Positions 25,493-42,445 of a stretch of DNA of 42,445 nucleotides are shown piece by piece. The stretch covers positions 1 to 42,445 of the forward strand of contig JAKQCW010000308.1 in assembly GCA_029558955.1 (NCBI GenBank), written 5' to 3'. How positions within the stretch are numbered: position 1 is the stretch's first letter; the number at the start of each line of letters is the position of its first letter. The notes under the pieces were generated by a model. The model was not told where the DNA came from. It saw only the letters and a list, made by a program, of their open reading frames with translations, and ran no database searches. The stretch is from Chloroflexota bacterium. GTDB taxonomy: Bacteria > Chloroflexota > Anaerolineae > JAAEKA01. The position numbers and the translations under genes are program-made.

Positions 25493-27252
25493 GGTCGGTT
25501 GGCGATCTGTTCTGGGGGCACCCGCAGCACGGGCAACAGCTCGGCAGCCAGCCGGGCAAAGGTCGGCGCCGCGGTGCCGTCGGCCCAGGGATAGGTCTTT
25601 GGCATGTCCAGCTTGACCAGCGCCACGAAGGCCGGGTCATCGGCCGGCGCGAAGCCGACGAAGGAATGGATGGTGGCGGTGGGATGGTAGCCGCCCTGGA
25701 TGGCGATCTGGGCGGTGCCGGTCTTGCCGGCCACCTGGTAGCCAGGCACCTTGGCGGTTGGCGAGCCCTTTTCGACGACGCTCACCATCATGTCGGCCAC
25801 AGCCTCGGCCGCCTCCGGCTGGATCACCCGGCGCATCGGGGAGGTGTCTGGCTGCACCAGCCGGCCACGGAAGACCATGCTGTCCACCACATGCGGGCGC
25901 ACCAGCAGCCCGCCGTTGGCGATGACGGCCGTGGCCCTGACCATCTGCATGGGGGTGACGGCCAGGCCCTGGCCAAAGGCGTTGGTGGCCAGGTCGGAGC
26001 GGCTCCACAGCGCGTCGCCCGGCGCCTTGACCGAGCCCGGGCCTTCGTTGGCCAGGTCCACCTCGGTCAACTGACCGAAGCCGAAACGCTGGACGTACTG
26101 ATAGAAGCGCGCCTCCTGCAAACGCAGGGCCACCTGGGCGGTGGGGATGTTCAGCGAGAGCACCAGCGCCTCACGGATCGTCACCGGCCCATAGGTGCGC
26201 ATGTTGGAGTTGTAGATCAGCCGATCGCCCACCTCGATGGAGAGGGTGTCGGTCAGCACCGTGTCTGGGGTGATGACCCCGGCGTCGATGCCGGCGGCCA
26301 TGGTGACGATCTTGAACACCGAGCCAGGCTCGTACTGCTTGCTGATGGCGGGATCGGCCAGGACCAGGGTGTTGGTGGCGCCGTACTGATTGGGATCGTA
26401 GGCCGGCAGGCTGGCCATGGCCAGGATCGCGCCGTCGCGCGGGTTCATGACGATGATGGTGCCCGACTCGGCCTTGTACTGGCCGATGGCCTCGCCCAGA
26501 ATGCGCTCGGTGATGTATTGCAGCCGGCGGTCGATGGTCAGCACCAGGTCCTGGCCCGCGGCCGACGGCAACACCTCGCGCCAGCCTTCCGGCAACTGCT
26601 GGTAAAAGGCCAGGTTTTCAGGGTAGGCATAGTGGAAGGGGGGCGACATGGTGCGCAGATAGCTGTCATAGCGCTCTTCCACGCCGTAATAGGCGCGCGG
26701 CTCGCCGTTGACGAAGCCCAGCAGGTGGGCGGCCAGCGTTCCCTGGGGATAGACGCGCACCGGCAGCGCCTTGGCGCTGATGTCCAGCCGCTGCCAGCCG
26801 GCGATGGTCTCGCCGGCCGCCTGCGAACCCTGACGGGTCAACGTCACCACGCCCGGCGCACGCTCCTGGAGGATGCGCAGCAGTTCATCGGGGGTTTGGC
26901 GCAACGTCGGCCCCAGCAGCTCAACCAACTGGGAGGTCAGCTCGGCCTCGCTCCCTTTGGGAACCAGGCGCGGCTCGATCCAGATCTCCCACTGGTAGGC
27001 GTCGAAGGCCAGCGGCACGCCGTTGATGTCGGTGATGACGCCGCGATCCTGGCCTTTGACCGCGCCCTCGGCCTTTGTGGCCGAGGCGCTCCGGCTGAGG
27101 GGCTGGCCGAAGAGGCCGGTGGCCGGCCCGAATTCGTCGCGCTGCACCACCTGCCAGCGCACCAATTGGATCACCAGCAGGGTCAGGCCCAACAGCAGCG
27201 CCAGCGCGACCAGCAGGATGCGCAGGCGGGAGGAGGAAGGTTGCGAGGTCAC
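25489..27252 (-). CDS. ftsI: Class B penicillin-binding protein (FtsI/PBP2-type transpeptidase)
   Basis: 587 residues. Septal transpeptidase that cross-links wall made by FtsW. One N-terminal membrane helix (LRILLVALALLLGLTLLVIQLV), the dimerisation domain beginning GVITDINGVPLAFDAYQWEIW, then the transpeptidase: S311-V-F-K314 in YEPGSVFKIVT, S366-L-N368 in LVLSLNIPTA and K510-T-G-T in VAGKTGTAQIA. All three catalytic motifs are intact. The start is GTG 27252, overlapping the stop of the ftsL-like gene as GTGA. The frame is open further upstream inside that gene, but that part is not conserved. There is no PASTA domain. Confidence 0.95.
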   Translation of the reverse strand: MTSQPSSSRLRILLVALALLLGLTLLVIQLVRWQVVQRDEFGPATGLFGQPLSRSASATKAEGAVKGQDRGVITDINGVPLAFDAYQWEIWIEPRLVPKGSEAELTSQLVELLGPTLRQTPDELLRILQERAPGVVTLTRQGSQAAGETIAGWQRLDISAKALPVRVYPQGTLAAHLLGFVNGEPRAYYGVEERYDSYLRTMSPPFHYAYPENLAFYQQLPEGWREVLPSAAGQDLVLTIDRRLQYITERILGEAIGQYKAESGTIIVMNPRDGAILAMASLPAYDPNQYGATNTLVLADPAISKQYEPGSVFKIVTMAAGIDAGVITPDTVLTDTLSIEVGDRLIYNSNMRTYGPVTIREALVLSLNIPTAQVALRLQEARFYQYVQRFGFGQLTEVDLANEGPGSVKAPGDALWSRSDLATNAFGQGLAVTPMQMVRATAVIANGGLLVRPHVVDSMVFRGRLVQPDTSPMRRVIQPEAAEAVADMMVSVVEKGSPTAKVPGYQVAGKTGTAQIAIQGGYHPTATIHSFVGFAPADDPAFVALVKLDMPKTYPWADGTAAPTFARLAAELLPVLRVPPEQIANRP

Positions 27253-27797
27253 GGCACAGCTCCAAAGCGCTGGAGCACCTGATCGACGGCGTTGCTCACA
27301 GTCTGCCGGAATTGGCGCAGCAGGTTTTCCCGGTGCTCGCGCTGGAGCCACTCAGAGAGCGTGGCGGGCGCGTCCTGGGAATCGGCGTTGGCGTCCGTTG
27401 AGGACTGGGAGGACCCCGCCTCCGCCGCGCCTGTTCCGGTCGGCGATGGGCTGCTGCCAGGCATGCGCAGATAGATGGTGCTCCTGGCCGGCCCCATGCC
27501 CAAGGCCTTGGCCCTGAGCTCCAGCGTCTTGAGGTTCGAGGCCAGCGCGATCTCTTGCAGCAACGCCGAATTTTGGCGTTCCAGCATCGCCTTGCGTGTC
27601 TGCAGGTCGGCGATGCGCACCCGCGCGGCGTCGATCTGGCTGTTGGGCAGGACGTACAGGTAGAGCACGAAGGTGGCCAGCACGATGCCAACCACGATCA
27701 ACACGGCTTGCAGCGCGTGCGGCGGCAAAGAGAAACGCCTGGCAGCAGCTTCCGGGGTGCGATTTTGCGGTTGTGGGAAAGCGTTGCCGTCCAACAT
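27249..27797 (-). CDS. ftsL: FtsL-like bitopic coiled-coil protein
   Basis: 182 residues. A short N-terminus is followed by a membrane helix (LQAVLIVVGIVLATFVLYLYVL), then a coiled coil from about 53 to 90 (IDAARVRIADLQTRKAMLERQNSALLQEI) and LELRAKALGMGPARSTIYLRMP, the pattern of FtsL/DivIC proteins. FtsL recruits and activates FtsW-FtsI at the septum. After that comes a Ser/Ala-rich linker and a helical C-terminus (LSEWLQREHRENLLRQFRQTV) that standard FtsL lacks. FtsL is poorly conserved, so the name rests on topology and on its place between rsmH and ftsI. Confidence 0.82.
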   Translation of the reverse strand: MLDGNAFPQPQNRTPEAAARRFSLPPHALQAVLIVVGIVLATFVLYLYVLPNSQIDAARVRIADLQTRKAMLERQNSALLQEIALASNLKTLELRAKALGMGPARSTIYLRMPGSSPSPTGTGAAEAGSSQSSTDANADSQDAPATLSEWLQREHRENLLRQFRQTVSNAVDQVLQRFGAVP

Positions 27798-27897
27798 GGG
27801 TCAGGCTCTCGTGTTGCGTGTCGCGTCTCAGATGTCAGGCGACAGCCAAGACAGGGCGAGAAATCTGGGCTTAGCAACCAGCCAAAAAAGCCGCTCA

Positions 27898-27917
27898 GGC
27901 CGGTCTCCGACCGAGCC
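27898..27917. repeat. Single copy of the GGCCGGTCTCCGACCGAG repeat core
   Basis: Exact 20-bp match to the core of the tandem repeat in the radical SAM gene (for example 3083-3102), located in the 131-bp gap between rsmH and the ftsL-like gene. It shows that the sequence is dispersed in this genome. Confidence 0.85.
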
Positions 27918-27928
27918 CGCCGTTGCGC

Positions 27929-28888
27929 TCAGCCCGCCAGCCGCTCTGCCACGCGCAGCTTTGCGCTGCGACTGCGCGGGTTGCGGGCGATCTCCTCGGC
28001 CGAGGGTACGACCGGCTTGCGGCTCACCAGCCGAAGGGTTGCCACATGGCCGCATTGGCAGATCAGCATCTCCGGCGGGCAGAGGCAGTCTTGCGCCTCA
28101 CGCTGCATGAACTGCTTGACCATGCGGTCTTCCAGTGAATGAAAGGAGATCACGGCCAGCCGGCCGCCGGGCCGCAGCAGGGCCGCCGCCTGCGGCAGCA
28201 CATCCTGCAGCGCGCCCAGCTCGTCGTTGACCGCGATGCGCAGCGCCTGAAAAGTCTTGGTGGCCGGATGGATCCGTCCACGCCGGCCCACAGCCCGCTC
28301 GATCACCCGCGCCAGGTGGGCGGCGCCCTCCACCGGCCGGGCCTGGACAATGGCCCGCGCGATCCGGCGCGAGAGATGCTCTTCGCCGTAGGTGTAGATC
28401 AGGTCGGCCAGCTCGCCTTCGGGCAGCGTGTTGACCAGGTCGGCGGCGCTCAGCGGCTGGCTGGGGTCGAAGCGCATGTCCAACGGCCCATCGGCCATCA
28501 GTGCAAAGCCGCGCCCTTCCAGCTCCAGTTGATCGCTGCTCAGGCCCAGGTCCAGGAGGATGCCATCCACCGGGATGAAGCCGGCCTGCTGCGCCACAGT
28601 CGCCATGTGGCGGAAATTGCTTTGTAACACCCGCGAGCGGTCGCCAAAGGGAAGCAGACGCTGGCGCACCCGTTGCACGGCGTTGGGGTCGGCATCCAGG
28701 CTGAGAACCTGACCGCCGGCTGCCAGCAGCGCCTCGGAGTGGCCGCCGCCGCCGGCCGTTCCGTCGATGTAGCGCCCACCCGGCCTGGGCGCCAGGAGGG
28801 TGAGCACCTCCTGCTCCAGGACGGGGCGGTGGACGGTGCCGGCGACGCTCGTCGGCAGGTTGGGCAGATCCAGGGAAGTGGGGCTCAT
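27929..28888 (-). CDS. rsmH: 16S rRNA (cytosine(1402)-N4)-methyltransferase RsmH
   Basis: 319 residues. SAM-dependent enzyme that methylates C1402 of 16S rRNA; its gene is the second of most dcw clusters. Motifs: [10 protein letters not shown], the SAM loop [84 protein letters not shown] and the C-terminal Cys-containing [13 protein letters not shown] region ending [15 protein letters not shown] 28888 has GGGAG about eight bases upstream, 14 bp after the mraZ stop. Confidence 0.97.
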   Translation of the reverse strand: MSPTSLDLPNLPTSVAGTVHRPVLEQEVLTLLAPRPGGRYIDGTAGGGGHSEALLAAGGQVLSLDADPNAVQRVRQRLLPFGDRSRVLQSNFRHMATVAQQAGFIPVDGILLDLGLSSDQLELEGRGFALMADGPLDMRFDPSQPLSAADLVNTLPEGELADLIYTYGEEHLSRRIARAIVQARPVEGAAHLARVIERAVGRRGRIHPATKTFQALRIAVNDELGALQDVLPQAAALLRPGGRLAVISFHSLEDRMVKQFMQREAQDCLCPPEMLICQCGHVATLRLVSRKPVVPSAEEIARNPRSRSAKLRVAERLAG

Positions 28889-28902
28889 GCACCGCTCCCA
28901 GG

Positions 28903-29331
28903 TTAGACGTTCAGGCTGGCGAAGAAATCGGCGTCGTCCAGCTCGGCGCGCAGCGCCTGGTCCTGGTTGCGCCAGCTCTCAGGATTCCAAAGTTCCAGGT
29001 AGTTGTCCATGCCGGCGATCAGCACCTTGTCGCCGATGCTGGCAACCTCGCGCAGCCACTGGGGAACCACGATCCGGCGCTGGCGATCAGGCTCAGCGGC
29101 GTGGGCCTGGGAAAAGAGCCAACGGCGTAGCTTGCGGGTGCGCGAGTCGGTCAGCGATTGCTCCCGCAGCCGGTTGCCCAGGCGTTCGAACTCCTCGCGC
29201 GGGAAGAGATAGAGACAATCTTCCATGCCGCGGGTCAGGACAACGCCGGGCAACAGCTCCGCGCCATATTCCGCGGGCAAAGTCAGCCGTCCTTTGCTGT
29301 CTAGCGTGTGTTCGTACTGACCGATGAGCAT
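28903..29331 (-). CDS. mraZ: Transcriptional regulator MraZ
   Basis: 142 residues: two SpoVT/AbrB-like halves ([22 protein letters not shown] and [28 protein letters not shown]) that assemble into a ring and bind repeated TGGG-type boxes. In E. coli and Mycoplasma MraZ regulates its own operon. It is the first gene of the dcw unit. AGGTG lies five bases upstream of ATG 29331. Three GTGGG boxes with 10-bp period lie about 120-145 bp upstream, directly after the predicted promoter, so autoregulation is likely. Confidence 0.97.
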   Translation of the reverse strand: MLIGQYEHTLDSKGRLTLPAEYGAELLPGVVLTRGMEDCLYLFPREEFERLGNRLREQSLTDSRTRKLRRWLFSQAHAAEPDRQRRIVVPQWLREVASIGDKVLIAGMDNYLELWNPESWRNQDQALRAELDDADFFASLNV

Positions 29332-29369
29332 GGAAGCACCTGGACCGATGAAGGGTAGCTAACCCACTG

Positions 29370-29419
29370 GGCCATCCGAAGCAGAACATGTGTTCGGTGA
29401 GCTGTCCCACTGGATGGCC
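29370..29419. promoter_or_regulatory. Stem-loop in the mraZ leader with extra GTGGG words
   Basis: GGCCATCC (29370-29377) pairs with GGATGGCC (29412-29419), with the inner palindrome GAACA-TG-TGTTC (29384-29395). A CCCACT word flanks it on the left (29363-29368) and another lies in the loop (29406-29411), which read AGTGGG on the minus strand and could be extra MraZ half-sites. It lies in the untranslated leader of the dcw message. Confidence 0.55.
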
Positions 29420-29447
29420 GGAACGGGGTAAGAAGTAGGAGTGATCT

Positions 29448-29472
29448 CCCACTTCAACCCACTTCGTCCCAC
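29448..29472 (-). promoter_or_regulatory. MraZ operator: three GTGGG boxes, 10-bp period
   Basis: On the minus strand GTGGG occurs at 29472-29468, 29462-29458 and 29452-29448 with five bases between each. This matches the TGGG-N5 triple direct repeat bound by MraZ in E. coli. The boxes begin at the predicted transcription start, which suits repression. Confidence 0.85.
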
Positions 29473-29479
29473 ATTCGCC

Positions 29480-29508
29480 ATCATATCACCCTTCTGAGGA
29501 TTTGACAA
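29480..29508 (-). promoter_or_regulatory. Promoter of the dcw cluster
   Basis: TTGTCA (29508-29503), 17-bp spacer, TATGAT (29485-29480) on the minus strand. The start would fall near 29473, at the first MraZ box. Confidence 0.8.
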
Positions 29509-29601
29509 GCTGTCTGGAGCGGAAGTAGGGGATCAATTATGGAATTTTAAGGTAATTGTAAGGTTTGCCAAGGGATGGCCGTTGATCGCGGGCATCAATA
29601 C

Positions 29602-29630
29602 TTGACACGAATCCGTCCGCATGGTAGTAT
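29602..29630 (+). promoter_or_regulatory. Promoter of rpoB-rpoC
   Basis: TTGACA (29602-29607), 17-bp spacer, TAGTAT (29625-29630). It is divergent from the dcw promoter about 95 bp away. The start would be near 29637, giving a leader of about 395 nt before rpoB. The 29332-30034 stretch otherwise holds only hairpins; I see no protein gene in it. Confidence 0.82.
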
Positions 29631-29640
29631 TGGCTGTTGC

Positions 29641-29707
29641 GGTGCGCACAGCGTAAGAACAGGGTTGCCATTTTGTCCGAAAAGATGGCAACCCTGTTCC
29701 ACGCACC
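29641..29707. repeat. Long palindromic element I in the rpoB leader
   Basis: GAACAGGGTTGCCAT (29657-29671) and ATGGCAACCCTGTTC (29685-29699) are perfect 15-base arms around a 13-base centre. Outer arms GGTGCG (29641-29646) and CGCACC (29702-29707) also pair. No T-run follows. The core (TTGCCAT...tccgaaaag...ATGGCAA) resembles element II, 190 bp downstream. Confidence 0.85.
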
Positions 29708-29759
29708 GAATCGTGACCGAGGGCCGCATTATCCCGCACATTGCCCCAATTGCCTGGCA

Positions 29760-29787
29760 AGCCCCCATCGATCCTGGATGGGCGGCT
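29760..29787 (+). other. Stem-loop in the rpoB leader
   Basis: AGCCCCCATC (29760-29769) pairs with GATGGGCGGCT (29777-29787) with one bulged base. It is one of several hairpins in the leader; no known riboswitch or r-protein site was recognised. Confidence 0.5.
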
Positions 29788-29850
29788 AGGGTAGGCTATT
29801 GCCTGGGCTTTTGGCGCGTGTACAGGCCGAACATAGCGTTGTCGTCGGAT

Positions 29851-29894
29851 GGTTCAAGGCTGCCATCCTTTCGGAAGCATGGCGACCTTGAACC
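29851..29894. repeat. Palindromic element II in the rpoB leader
   Basis: GGTTCAAGG (29851-29859) pairs with CCTTGAACC (29886-29894), and GCCAT (29862-29866) with ATGGC (29879-29883), around cctttcggaagc. Its core GCCAT...ttcggaag...ATGGC is similar to element I, while the outer arms differ, as expected of a dispersed palindromic repeat family. Confidence 0.75.
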
Positions 29895-29908
29895 TATCTG
29901 CACCCCAT

Positions 29909-29975
29909 AAGCCAGGACATCGTCGTTAAGTTGATTTGCAGGCATGGCCTGGCTTTTTAGTCTGCCAAAGCCAGG
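29909..29975 (+). promoter_or_regulatory. Terminator-like and alternative hairpins in the rpoB leader
   Basis: AAGCCAGG (29909-29916) can pair with CCTGGCTT (29948-29955), which runs into TTTTTAG, a terminator-like shape with a long loop. The same middle segment, CCTGGCTTT (29948-29956), pairs perfectly with AAAGCCAGG (29967-29975) around a 10-base loop. The two hairpins are mutually exclusive. The second is made after the T-run, so it cannot be a classical antiterminator. Confidence 0.55.
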
Positions 29976-29988
29976 TACGTTTCGCACA

Positions 29989-30028
29989 CTGGGCTCGATG
30001 GTCGGGTCCAGCCCAGGATCACGGAGGT
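29989..30028 (+). promoter_or_regulatory. Hairpin next to the rpoB ribosome binding site
   Basis: CTGGGCT (29989-29995) pairs with AGCCCAG (30010-30016). The Shine-Dalgarno sequence GGAGGT (30023-30028) follows six bases later. The SD runs straight into ATG 30029 and is spaced six bases from TTG 30035, which decides the start choice for rpoB. Confidence 0.6.
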
Positions 30029-30034
30029 ATGACA

Positions 30035-34000
<3,966 letters not shown>

Positions 34001-34098
34001 TCAGTAAGCAGTTCGTGGTAAACAGTGGAGAGTGAACGGCGTGCTGTTCACGGGTCAACTGGACTGCAAGTCACTGGTCACTGACCAAGAGGTGTACC

Positions 34099-38649
<4,551 letters not shown>

Positions 38650-38664
38650 GAAACAAGCTGTGAT

Positions 38665-38693
38665 TTGACCCTGCGTGGGTCTTGTGTTAGAAT
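38665..38693 (+). promoter_or_regulatory. Promoter of the str operon (rpsL-rpsG-fusA)
   Basis: TTGACC (38665-38670), 17-bp spacer, TAGAAT (38688-38693), directly after the rpoC stop. The start would be near 38700, about 138 nt before rpsL. Confidence 0.75.
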
Positions 38694-38700
38694 AGCGCTT

Positions 38701-38735
38701 CGTAGGCCGGATCTGTAGCTGCGGTCCGGCCTACG
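38701..38735 (+). other. Perfect hairpin at the 5' end of the str message
   Basis: CGTAGGCCGGA (38701-38711) and TCCGGCCTACG (38725-38735) are perfect 11-base arms with a 13-base loop, beginning at the predicted transcription start. No T-run follows, so it is not a terminator for rpoC; a 5'-end stabiliser or a regulatory stem are possible. Confidence 0.7.
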
Positions 38736-38837
38736 CTTGCGATTTCCGCCCGAAACTGCGGAGATCGGCGTAAAGTCTCAGCACGCTGAAACCAAGGCAT
38801 TTGCCGTCTGAAATAGAGAATCTCCAGGGAGACTACG

Positions 38838-39284
38838 TTGCCTACTATCAATCAACTTGTTCGCCATGGCCGCACCACCAAGCCCAGCAAGGAAAAGGCG
38901 CCGGCCCTGCAGTTTACCCGCAACACCTTGCGGTCACGAACCGACCGGACGCCCAAGGGCTCGCCGCAGAAGCGCGGCGTCTGCACCCAGGTGCGCACGG
39001 CTACGCCCAAGAAGCCGAACTCGGCGATTCGCAAGATTGCCCGTGTGCGTCTGAGCAACGGCATGGAAGTGACGGCCTATATCCCCGGTGAGGGGCACCG
39101 TCTGCAGGAGCACTCAGTGGTGCTGGTGCGCGGCGGCCGCGTGCGAGATCTGCCTGGCGTGCGCTATCACATCGTGCGCGGCGCGCTGGACAGCACCGGC
39201 GTCGACAAGCGCCGGCGCGGCCGTTCCAAGTATGGCGCCAAGCGTCCGAAGCCCGGCGCGCCGACCGCGGCGAAGAAGAAATAG
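38838..39284 (+). CDS. rpsL: 30S ribosomal protein S12
   Basis: 148 residues; typical S12 has 123-137. Decoding-centre protein of the small subunit. The conserved [20 protein letters not shown] and [20 protein letters not shown] blocks are clear. The N-terminal loop between KAPALQ and SPQKRGVCT has about 15 extra residues ([16 protein letters not shown]). The position equivalent to E. coli Lys87 (GGRVKDLPG) is Arg (GGRVRDLPG), a change known elsewhere for streptomycin resistance, while the PKKPNSA lysines are retained. The start is TTG 38838, with AGGGAG six bases upstream. It is the first gene of the str operon. Confidence 0.97.
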   Translation: MPTINQLVRHGRTTKPSKEKAPALQFTRNTLRSRTDRTPKGSPQKRGVCTQVRTATPKKPNSAIRKIARVRLSNGMEVTAYIPGEGHRLQEHSVVLVRGGRVRDLPGVRYHIVRGALDSTGVDKRRRGRSKYGAKRPKPGAPTAAKKK

Positions 39285-39299
39285 CAGGAGAGAAGGTTC

Positions 39300-39776
39300 A
39301 TGCGACGCAATCAGGCACCAATTCGCGAGATCGCGCCCGATCCGAAGTACAACAGCGCGCAGCTGTCCAAGTTCATCAACCGGATCATGTACGACGGCAA
39401 GAAGAGCACGGCCCAGGCTGTGGTCTATGGCTCGTTGGACATCATCGCCGAACGCACGGGCAAGCCGGCCATCGAGGTGTTCGAGCACGCTATCCAGAAC
39501 GCCTCCCCCGTGGTGGAAGTCAAGCCGCGGCGCGTGGGCGGCGCCACCTACCAGGTTCCCATGGAAGTCGCGCCCGCTCGCCGGCAGGCGCTGGCGCACC
39601 GTTGGCTGATCGCCAACGCGCGCAAACGCTCCGGCAAATCCATGGCCCAGAAGCTGGCGGCCGAGCTGTTGGACGCCGCCAACAACACCGGCAACACCAT
39701 CAAGAAAAAAGAAGATACGCACAAGATGGCTGAGGCCAACCGTGCGTTTGCCCACTACCGCTGGGGAGGCCGCTAG
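39300..39776 (+). CDS. rpsG: 30S ribosomal protein S7
   Basis: 158 residues, normal length. Primary 16S rRNA-binding protein of the small-subunit head and, in E. coli, the translational regulator of its operon. [58 protein letters not shown] and the C-terminal [21 protein letters not shown] are all typical. GGAG/AAGG lies just upstream of ATG 39300, 15 bp after rpsL. Confidence 0.97.
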   Translation: MRRNQAPIREIAPDPKYNSAQLSKFINRIMYDGKKSTAQAVVYGSLDIIAERTGKPAIEVFEHAIQNASPVVEVKPRRVGGATYQVPMEVAPARRQALAHRWLIANARKRSGKSMAQKLAAELLDAANNTGNTIKKKEDTHKMAEANRAFAHYRWGGR

Positions 39777-39833
39777 GCCACCTGTGCAGTTGCGGGGTAT
39801 TGTTGACTGTCTCCATCGGTAACCATCCCGCAG

Positions 39834-39869
39834 AGACGGACGGCTGGAAACGCCCAGCCGTCCGTCTTT
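39834..39869 (+). terminator. Strong hairpin between rpsG and fusA
   Basis: AGACGGACGGCTGG (39834-39847) and CCAGCCGTCCGTCT (39854-39867) form a perfect 14-base stem with a six-base loop, followed by only three Ts and then attgttg. Either a partial terminator tuning fusA relative to the ribosomal proteins, or an RNA processing stem. The fusA start is 23 bp further on. Confidence 0.65.
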
Positions 39870-39892
39870 GATTGTTGACCCTTGAGCTAACT

Positions 39893-41965
<2,073 letters not shown>

Positions 41966-42017
41966 GCCAGCCAGGCAGGAATTGGCGTACCGCAGACCAA
42001 ACAGACGCCCAGCAAAT

Positions 42018-42046
42018 TTGGCGCGTCTCACAGACTGTGCTATACT
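42018..42046 (+). promoter_or_regulatory. Promoter of tuf
   Basis: TTGGCG (42018-42023), 17-bp spacer, TATACT (42041-42046), with TGC before the -10 as in extended -10 promoters. The start would be near 42053, leaving a leader of about 255 nt. The 343-bp fusA-tuf gap holds no gene that I can see. Confidence 0.75.
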
Positions 42047-42145
42047 TGATTAGTTGCCGCCGGAATGAATGAGCCGATCCCGGATGGCATTGGGTGCCCT
42101 GGCTGCGCACAGACGCGGCGAACATGGGCGCCTACGCAGAGCGCA

Positions 42146-42194
42146 GTACTCGGGAATGACCCGAAGTACCACGTTGTGTGTGGCTGCTTCGGGT
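42146..42194 (+). promoter_or_regulatory. Mutually exclusive hairpins in the tuf leader
   Basis: GTACTCGGG (42146-42154) pairs with CCCGAAGTAC (42160-42169, one bulged A). The middle segment ACCCGAAG (42159-42166) alternatively pairs perfectly with CTTCGGGT (42187-42194), which is followed by the U-rich tcttcgttgtc. The order, first hairpin upstream and competing hairpin before a U-rich stretch, suits attenuation, though the U-run is imperfect. Confidence 0.5.
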
Positions 42195-42254
42195 TCTTCG
42201 TTGTCTAAAAGCGGCACACCAGACACTGAAATCAGCGTCGCAAAACGCACCAAC

Positions 42255-42284
42255 ACGGCCAGCCAGGATCAATGCGCTGGCCGT
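42255..42284 (+). other. Hairpin next to the tuf ribosome binding site
   Basis: ACGGCCAGC (42255-42263) and GCTGGCCGT (42276-42284) are perfect nine-base arms with a 12-base loop. The stem ends ten bases before GAGGAG (42294-42299), the ribosome binding site of tuf. Confidence 0.65.
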
Positions 42285-42308
42285 GGAAACAAAGAGGAGA
42301 GTTTTCGC

Positions 42309-42445
42309 ATGGCAAAGCAAGTATTCCAGCGAACCAAGCCACACGTCAACGTGGGCACGATTGGCCACATCGATCATGGCAAGACGACTCTGACGGCCGC
42401 CATCACCAAGGTATTGGCGCTGAAGGGGTTCGCCGACACTCGGGC
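42309..42445 (+). CDS. tuf: Elongation factor Tu (5' part, cut by window edge)
   Basis: The first 45 codons read [20 protein letters not shown] followed by the P-loop [15 protein letters not shown], which identifies EF-Tu. It is the GTPase that brings aminoacyl-tRNA to the ribosome. ATG 42309 has GAGGAG nine bases upstream. It is separated from fusA by 343 bp with its own promoter and a structured leader, so it can be regulated apart from the rest of the str operon. Confidence 0.97.
   Translation, partial: MAKQVFQRTKPHVNVGTIGHIDHGKTTLTAAITKVLALKGFADTR

Noticed and set aside
29575..29910. A 111-codon open frame in the rpoB leader
   Set aside because: Its sequence is mostly translation of the two palindromic elements, with no ribosome site and no protein-like character.
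34001..34098. A separate promoter for rpoC in the rpoB-rpoC gap
   Set aside because: No well-spaced -35/-10 pair found; only a short GTGAAC/GTTCAC hairpin, so rpoBC is treated as one unit.
42053..42308. A tRNA or known riboswitch in the fusA-tuf gap
   Set aside because: No T-loop consensus or cloverleaf and no known riboswitch core was recognisable by eye.

Overview
The window is high-GC bacterial chromosome made almost entirely of housekeeping genes. Several traits suggest a member of the Chloroflexota, probably near the Anaerolineae/Caldilineae. These are a complete division and cell-wall (dcw) cluster with FtsZ/FtsA/FtsQ/FtsW/FtsI, a B12-dependent class II ribonucleotide reductase, a TIGR03960-type radical SAM protein, an Rpn/DUF4351-type fragment with Glu-Gly-Arg repeats, and long lineage-specific insertions in RpoB and RpoC. 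The phylum call is inference from gene content and protein style; no rRNA is present to test it. No phage, CRISPR array, insertion sequence or tRNA was seen.

Layout. (1) 1-4.4 kb, minus strand: ydcF-like, TIGR03960 radical SAM, pgeF and yggS (cut by the window edge), apparently read from a sigma70-type promoter at 4393-4422. (2) 4.5-5.0 kb, plus strand: a decayed Rpn/DUF4351-type gene with its own promoter, followed by a bidirectional terminator. (3) 5.1-10.0 kb, minus strand: nrdR, a STAS-ATPase protein, a STAS-winged-helix protein and class II RNR (nrdJ), behind a promoter followed by an NrdR-box-like palindrome. (4) 10.1-29.5 kb, minus strand: the dcw cluster in transcription order mraZ, rsmH, ftsL-like, ftsI, murF, mraY, murD, ftsW, murG, two unnamed membrane proteins, murC-murB fusion, ddl, ftsQ, ftsA, ftsZ. 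A promoter followed by three MraZ boxes starts it and a strong terminator ends it. murE is missing. (5) 29.6-42.4 kb, plus strand: rpoB-rpoC behind a roughly 400-nt structured leader, then the str operon rpsL-rpsG-fusA and tuf (cut by the edge), with separate promoters ahead of rpsL and tuf.

How the genes work together. The dcw genes make the lipid II precursor (MurC/B/D/F, Ddl, MraY, MurG) and build it into septal wall (FtsW, FtsI) under the FtsZ/FtsA/FtsQ/FtsL machine. The neighbouring nrdR-nrdJ block supplies and regulates deoxynucleotides, and the divergent rpo/str block supplies transcription and translation, so the 29.3-30.0 kb region is a hub between growth and division operons.

The most unusual items are: a 308-bp same-strand overlap in which the FtsW tail and a Pro/Ala-rich insertion in MurG are encoded by the same DNA; a six-copy in-frame repeat inside the radical SAM gene whose 20-bp core recurs exactly 25 kb away; two CvpA-like membrane proteins embedded in the dcw cluster; a partner-switching-like gene pair between nrdR and nrdJ; and the hairpin-rich leaders of rpoB and tuf.
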